DNA from: Candidatus Gerdarchaeota archaeon
GTDB lineage: Archaea > Asgardarchaeota > Heimdallarchaeia > JABLTI01
Length of the DNA: 17,699 nt
Direction: 5' to 3'
Assembly: GCA_016840905.1 (NCBI GenBank)
Contig: JAEORM010000231.1
Location: 1-17,699, forward strand
The translations under genes were made by a program, and so were the position numbers. Position 1 is the first letter of the stretch, and each line of letters begins with the position of its first letter. This document shows, in pieces, positions 15,279-17,699 of the stretch. Below the pieces are notes generated by a model, which saw nothing but the letters and a program-made list of their open reading frames with translations, was not told the origin of the DNA and searched no databases.

Positions 15279-15305
15279 GCACTTTTGTTATTTAGATAAC
15301 ATCAT

Positions 15306-15326
15306 AAAAAGAGTAAAAAAATAATA
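15306..15326 (-). terminator. T-rich terminator after the TrmB-like gene
   Basis: On the minus strand TTATTTTTTTACTCTTTTT begins about 20 bases past the stop codon of the TrmB-like gene. No hairpin is evident. The location between two genes that each have their own promoter supports the call. Confidence 0.4.
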
Positions 15327-15347
15327 AATAGAAGGTTAAAGATTAGG

Positions 15348-17285
15348 TTATTTAAAATCTTGAGCCTTCATTTTGGAGAAAATATTCTGGTTTGTTAAAT
15401 CAAAGAACATTTTGAAAAATCTCGGATTAGTAGTATAAAATCCAATGTTCTTTTCTTTGTGAATTTTCGGTGCATAAAGTATTTCCTCATTATCTCGTAT
15501 TGCCACCCAATAATCTGATCCTTTATAATTCATAGTGGTTACATTTCCTCTTTTAATTAATGAAGTGAGTAAGCTAACATCCTCTTCAGCAATATTGGAG
15601 ATAATTTGATAATTAGCAATTTGGGGTTGTTTTTCAATATCATAAAGATAGTCTGTATAAATTGTTGGAGTAATAAGTATCAATTCTTCTTTTGCCCGAA
15701 GAAGCATATCTCTCAAAACTCGTTCAATACTATTATTACCATAGATAAGTTCAAGATCAAGTTCATCAATAGGCATAACCTTTTCAGACATATTGACAAT
15801 TCCCTCAAAAGTTTTGCCAATGTTGTCAAAAAGAAAGATGGTATTAGCAATAGTATTTTCTAATGTATATCCTGCTTCGCTAATGAAATAAGTTGTTTGC
15901 TCTATTTTTGAAGAATTTTCATTAATTACATTTTTGATCAAAGTTTGAAGAATATCTTCAAGATCAATTCGTGCTAAAGATAATGTATCTCTAACTTCTA
16001 TTTTAGATAATTCAGCACGTTCCTCACCCTTCACTAAACGATCTTGAATAGACATATTTGCTACTTCATCTTGTCTATGAGCTTCAGTTTTGATATTTTC
16101 AGAGAAAACATGAATATCTTGAGTGATATCTCCTTTCATTTTTTCCAATTCTTTAAACGGATCAGTTATTTTTTGGTCAATAAACCTTGCTGATTCATCA
16201 CGACTTTCTTCAAGATGGTTTGTAACAACTTCTAAAACTTCTGGTATTGTAGATTCAACCAAAGAATTAACATGTCTAACAAACATAGACGTTTCTTCAG
16301 AATTCTCTTCTAAGAGATTTTCTAATGTTGTTTTAACCTCATTTTGCAAAAAGTCAAATGAACGGAAAAGTGGACCAAGTGAATTATTAATCATTTGAGC
16401 AGTTTCACTACTAATATCACCGCTTTTTTCACGTGCAAGAATAACAACATTATGAATTAGTTTGCTTATAACATTAGCTGCATTTTCTCTCGCCTGAACA
16501 TCTTTTTCGTCAAGGTTCTGGCTGTAACTTGTAGATGTTGTGAAATTCTTTTTAACAATATTCTCTTTGAGTTCAACCACTGAGCTTTCAATATCAGCTT
16601 TTAATTTCTCTAAGCGTTCCGCAACTAATATTTTATGATGAATGGTTGCCTTCTCTAATTTATCTCTTAAATCTCGTGAATCGATAACAAGGGAATCAGC
16701 ATATTTTGATATTGCAGAAACAAATCTATCTTTACTCTTTATTAGATCTTCTTCAAAAGCAGGTAATATTCTCTCAATACATTCAGAAGGCCAAGTCCCT
16801 AAGGTTTTCCCTAAATGCTTTAATTGTAAATAGCTATTCTCAATTACTTGTTGGACATTTTCTTCAAGACGATCGATTTTTTTATTTAATTCATTAAATT
16901 TAGTGTCTTTTTCTTTAGAACAATAATCAGATAAGCTAGGGACAATAGTTCTTATTTTGGCGTTAAACTCCCCTGCTTGGGATTGAAAATTATCCTTAAT
17001 ATTGATTAGTCCTAGTTTAGTTTCAGATGTTAATTGTGAATAATCTTTCAGGAAAGGCTCCATGGCAATATATCTTGGAATTTTGCTAGGAATTTGCTTA
17101 AGATATCCTATTTCCTGTAACTGTCTCACCTGTACATAAATTTCAGGTAATTCCATCTTAGTAATAAGATGAAGCTCCCCTACAGTTGCACTACCAAGAC
17201 CTAAAATCGTGGAGTAAATCAAAATTTCATTTTCCCTTAAACCTCGTGCTCTTAAATAATCAGAACTTACTTCCTTCTTTGACAT
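15348..17285 (-). CDS. Very long TrmB-like winged-helix protein with coiled-coil middle
   Basis: A 645-residue protein. Residues 1-80 form a winged helix-turn-helix of the TrmB type: ENEILIYSTILGLGSATVGEL, then IYVQVRQLQEIGYLKQIPS and RYIAMEP. Residues about 85-505 are almost entirely charged amphipathic helix with heptad-like spacing and no membrane segment, unlike ordinary TrmB proteins of about 250-350 residues. Residues about 507-645 are alpha/beta, with AKEELILITPTIY resembling the C-terminal domain of TrmB relatives. No HxK catalytic motif of phospholipase D is present. It is probably a DNA-binding regulator; the long middle may give an extended or oligomeric shape. The ATG start has GAGG 10 bases upstream. 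An inverted repeat overlaps the presumed promoter, suggesting self-regulation. Winged-helix call is firm; the rest is inference. Confidence 0.82.
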   Translation of the reverse strand: MSKKEVSSDYLRARGLRENEILIYSTILGLGSATVGELHLITKMELPEIYVQVRQLQEIGYLKQIPSKIPRYIAMEPFLKDYSQLTSETKLGLINIKDNFQSQAGEFNAKIRTIVPSLSDYCSKEKDTKFNELNKKIDRLEENVQQVIENSYLQLKHLGKTLGTWPSECIERILPAFEEDLIKSKDRFVSAISKYADSLVIDSRDLRDKLEKATIHHKILVAERLEKLKADIESSVVELKENIVKKNFTTSTSYSQNLDEKDVQARENAANVISKLIHNVVILAREKSGDISSETAQMINNSLGPLFRSFDFLQNEVKTTLENLLEENSEETSMFVRHVNSLVESTIPEVLEVVTNHLEESRDESARFIDQKITDPFKELEKMKGDITQDIHVFSENIKTEAHRQDEVANMSIQDRLVKGEERAELSKIEVRDTLSLARIDLEDILQTLIKNVINENSSKIEQTTYFISEAGYTLENTIANTIFLFDNIGKTFEGIVNMSEKVMPIDELDLELIYGNNSIERVLRDMLLRAKEELILITPTIYTDYLYDIEKQPQIANYQIISNIAEEDVSLLTSLIKRGNVTTMNYKGSDYWVAIRDNEEILYAPKIHKEKNIGFYTTNPRFFKMFFDLTNQNIFSKMKAQDFK

Positions 17286-17329
17286 GTGTTAAAATCCTCA
17301 ATAGGAATATAACTAATTAGTTCAAAATT

Positions 17330-17347
17330 ATTGTGGTATAGCACAAT
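17330..17347 (-). promoter_or_regulatory. Candidate operator/promoter of the TrmB-like gene
   Basis: ATTGTG-N6-CACAAT is a perfect 6-bp dyad whose centre holds a TATA-like CTATAC on the minus strand. It lies about 45-60 bases upstream of the start codon, so transcription would begin near 17315. A 12-bp palindrome AACTAATTAGTT (17311-17322) sits at that point. A protein on the dyad would block TATA-binding protein. Confidence 0.42.
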
Positions 17348-17370
17348 GAATAACAATTGAGTTATCAAAG

Positions 17371-17421
17371 TAAAAAAAGGGGAAAAAAGGAAAAAAGAGG
17401 TCTAGAAGACCACTCTTTTCC
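17371..17421 (-). terminator. Strong hairpin terminator of the membrane-anchored protein gene
   Basis: On the minus strand GGTCT-TCT-AGACC (17399-17411) is extended by a T-T mismatch and then nine further pairs, one of them G-T, between 17413-17421 and 17389-17397. T-runs follow at 17372-17388. It lies 21 bases past the stop codon of the partial gene and separates it from the TrmB-like promoter. Confidence 0.7.
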
Positions 17422-17441
17422 AATTTTTAAATCTGAGGGGA

Positions 17442-17699
17442 TTATTTCCTTTTGCCATTGGCTTTAAAGTAGATAAGAATGGCTACTCCGGTAACAGCAA
17501 TAATACCAGCGCCATAATAGTAAGCTTTTGTGCCTAATCCTGTTATATCGTAGAAAACAAGTGATAGACTATCGGAATAAGAACCCCATGAATTAGTTGA
17601 TGACCATTCCTCACCAATATCAGGTTCTGCATTTATAGTAATTATTTGTGTTTCCTGAAGACTGGAAGCTATTGATGCTGTTGCACTTTCGGTATCTTC
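17442..17699 (-). CDS. C-terminal end of an exported, membrane-anchored protein (partial)
   Basis: An open frame of 85 codons running off the right edge of the window, so only the C-terminus is seen. Residues 1-57 are polar, rich in Ser, Thr, Glu and aromatic residues (for example IITINAEPDIGEEWSSTNSW), as in extracellular beta-rich domains. Then AYYYGAGIIAVTGVAILIYF forms a single membrane segment, followed by a short basic tail KANGKRK. By the positive-inside rule the tail is cytoplasmic and the bulk of the protein lies outside. Many archaeal surface proteins end this way. Nothing identifies the family. A clear terminator follows, so it is transcribed separately from the TrmB-like gene. Confidence 0.72.
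   Translation of the reverse strand, partial: EDTESATASIASSLQETQIITINAEPDIGEEWSSTNSWGSYSDSLSLVFYDITGLGTKAYYYGAGIIAVTGVAILIYFKANGKRK

Overview
The window is AT-rich archaeal chromosome. RNA polymerase genes are split into A' and A'' while B is one unsplit chain, followed by ribosomal protein L30e and archaeal NusA. Starts are mostly preceded by GAGG/GGAGG, and several genes have TATA boxes about 25-50 bases upstream of the start. Next to the polymerase operon is a Rag/Gtr-like GTPase fused to a roadblock domain, followed by a protein with a longin-like N-terminus. That combination points to an Asgard archaeon, possibly the Heimdall side, although the lineage cannot be fixed from this sequence alone.

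Layout: (1) 9-2977, minus strand: a probable operon of Rag-like GTPase/roadblock, longin-like protein and a COG1407-type metallophosphoesterase. (2) 2978-3471: a gene-free divergent region with inverted repeats and a good TATA box. (3) 3472-11635, plus strand: rpoB, rpoA1, rpoA2, rpl30e, nusA, ending in a hairpin plus T-run. (4) 11703-11876: a compact unit of TATA box, perfect 13-bp stem, twin CCTCGGCAA motif and GC hairpin with T-run. It looks like an undescribed small RNA gene. (5) 11923-13320, plus strand: an SF2 ATPase resembling the Hef/FANCM helicase core, with several degenerate motifs. (6) 13364-17699, minus strand: four separately promoted or terminated genes. They are an alpha-solenoid plus beta-sandwich protein, a small PRC-barrel protein, a very long TrmB-like winged-helix protein with a candidate operator over its promoter, and the 3' end of a membrane-anchored exported protein.

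The polymerase, L30e and NusA genes form the core transcription/translation block. The usual archaeal flanks (rpoH upstream; rps12, rps7 and EF-1alpha downstream) are absent here, so the block has been rearranged. The strongest leads are the GTPase-roadblock/longin pair, which parallels the eukaryotic Rag GTPases and their longin-containing regulators, and the predicted small RNA between nusA and the Hef-like gene.
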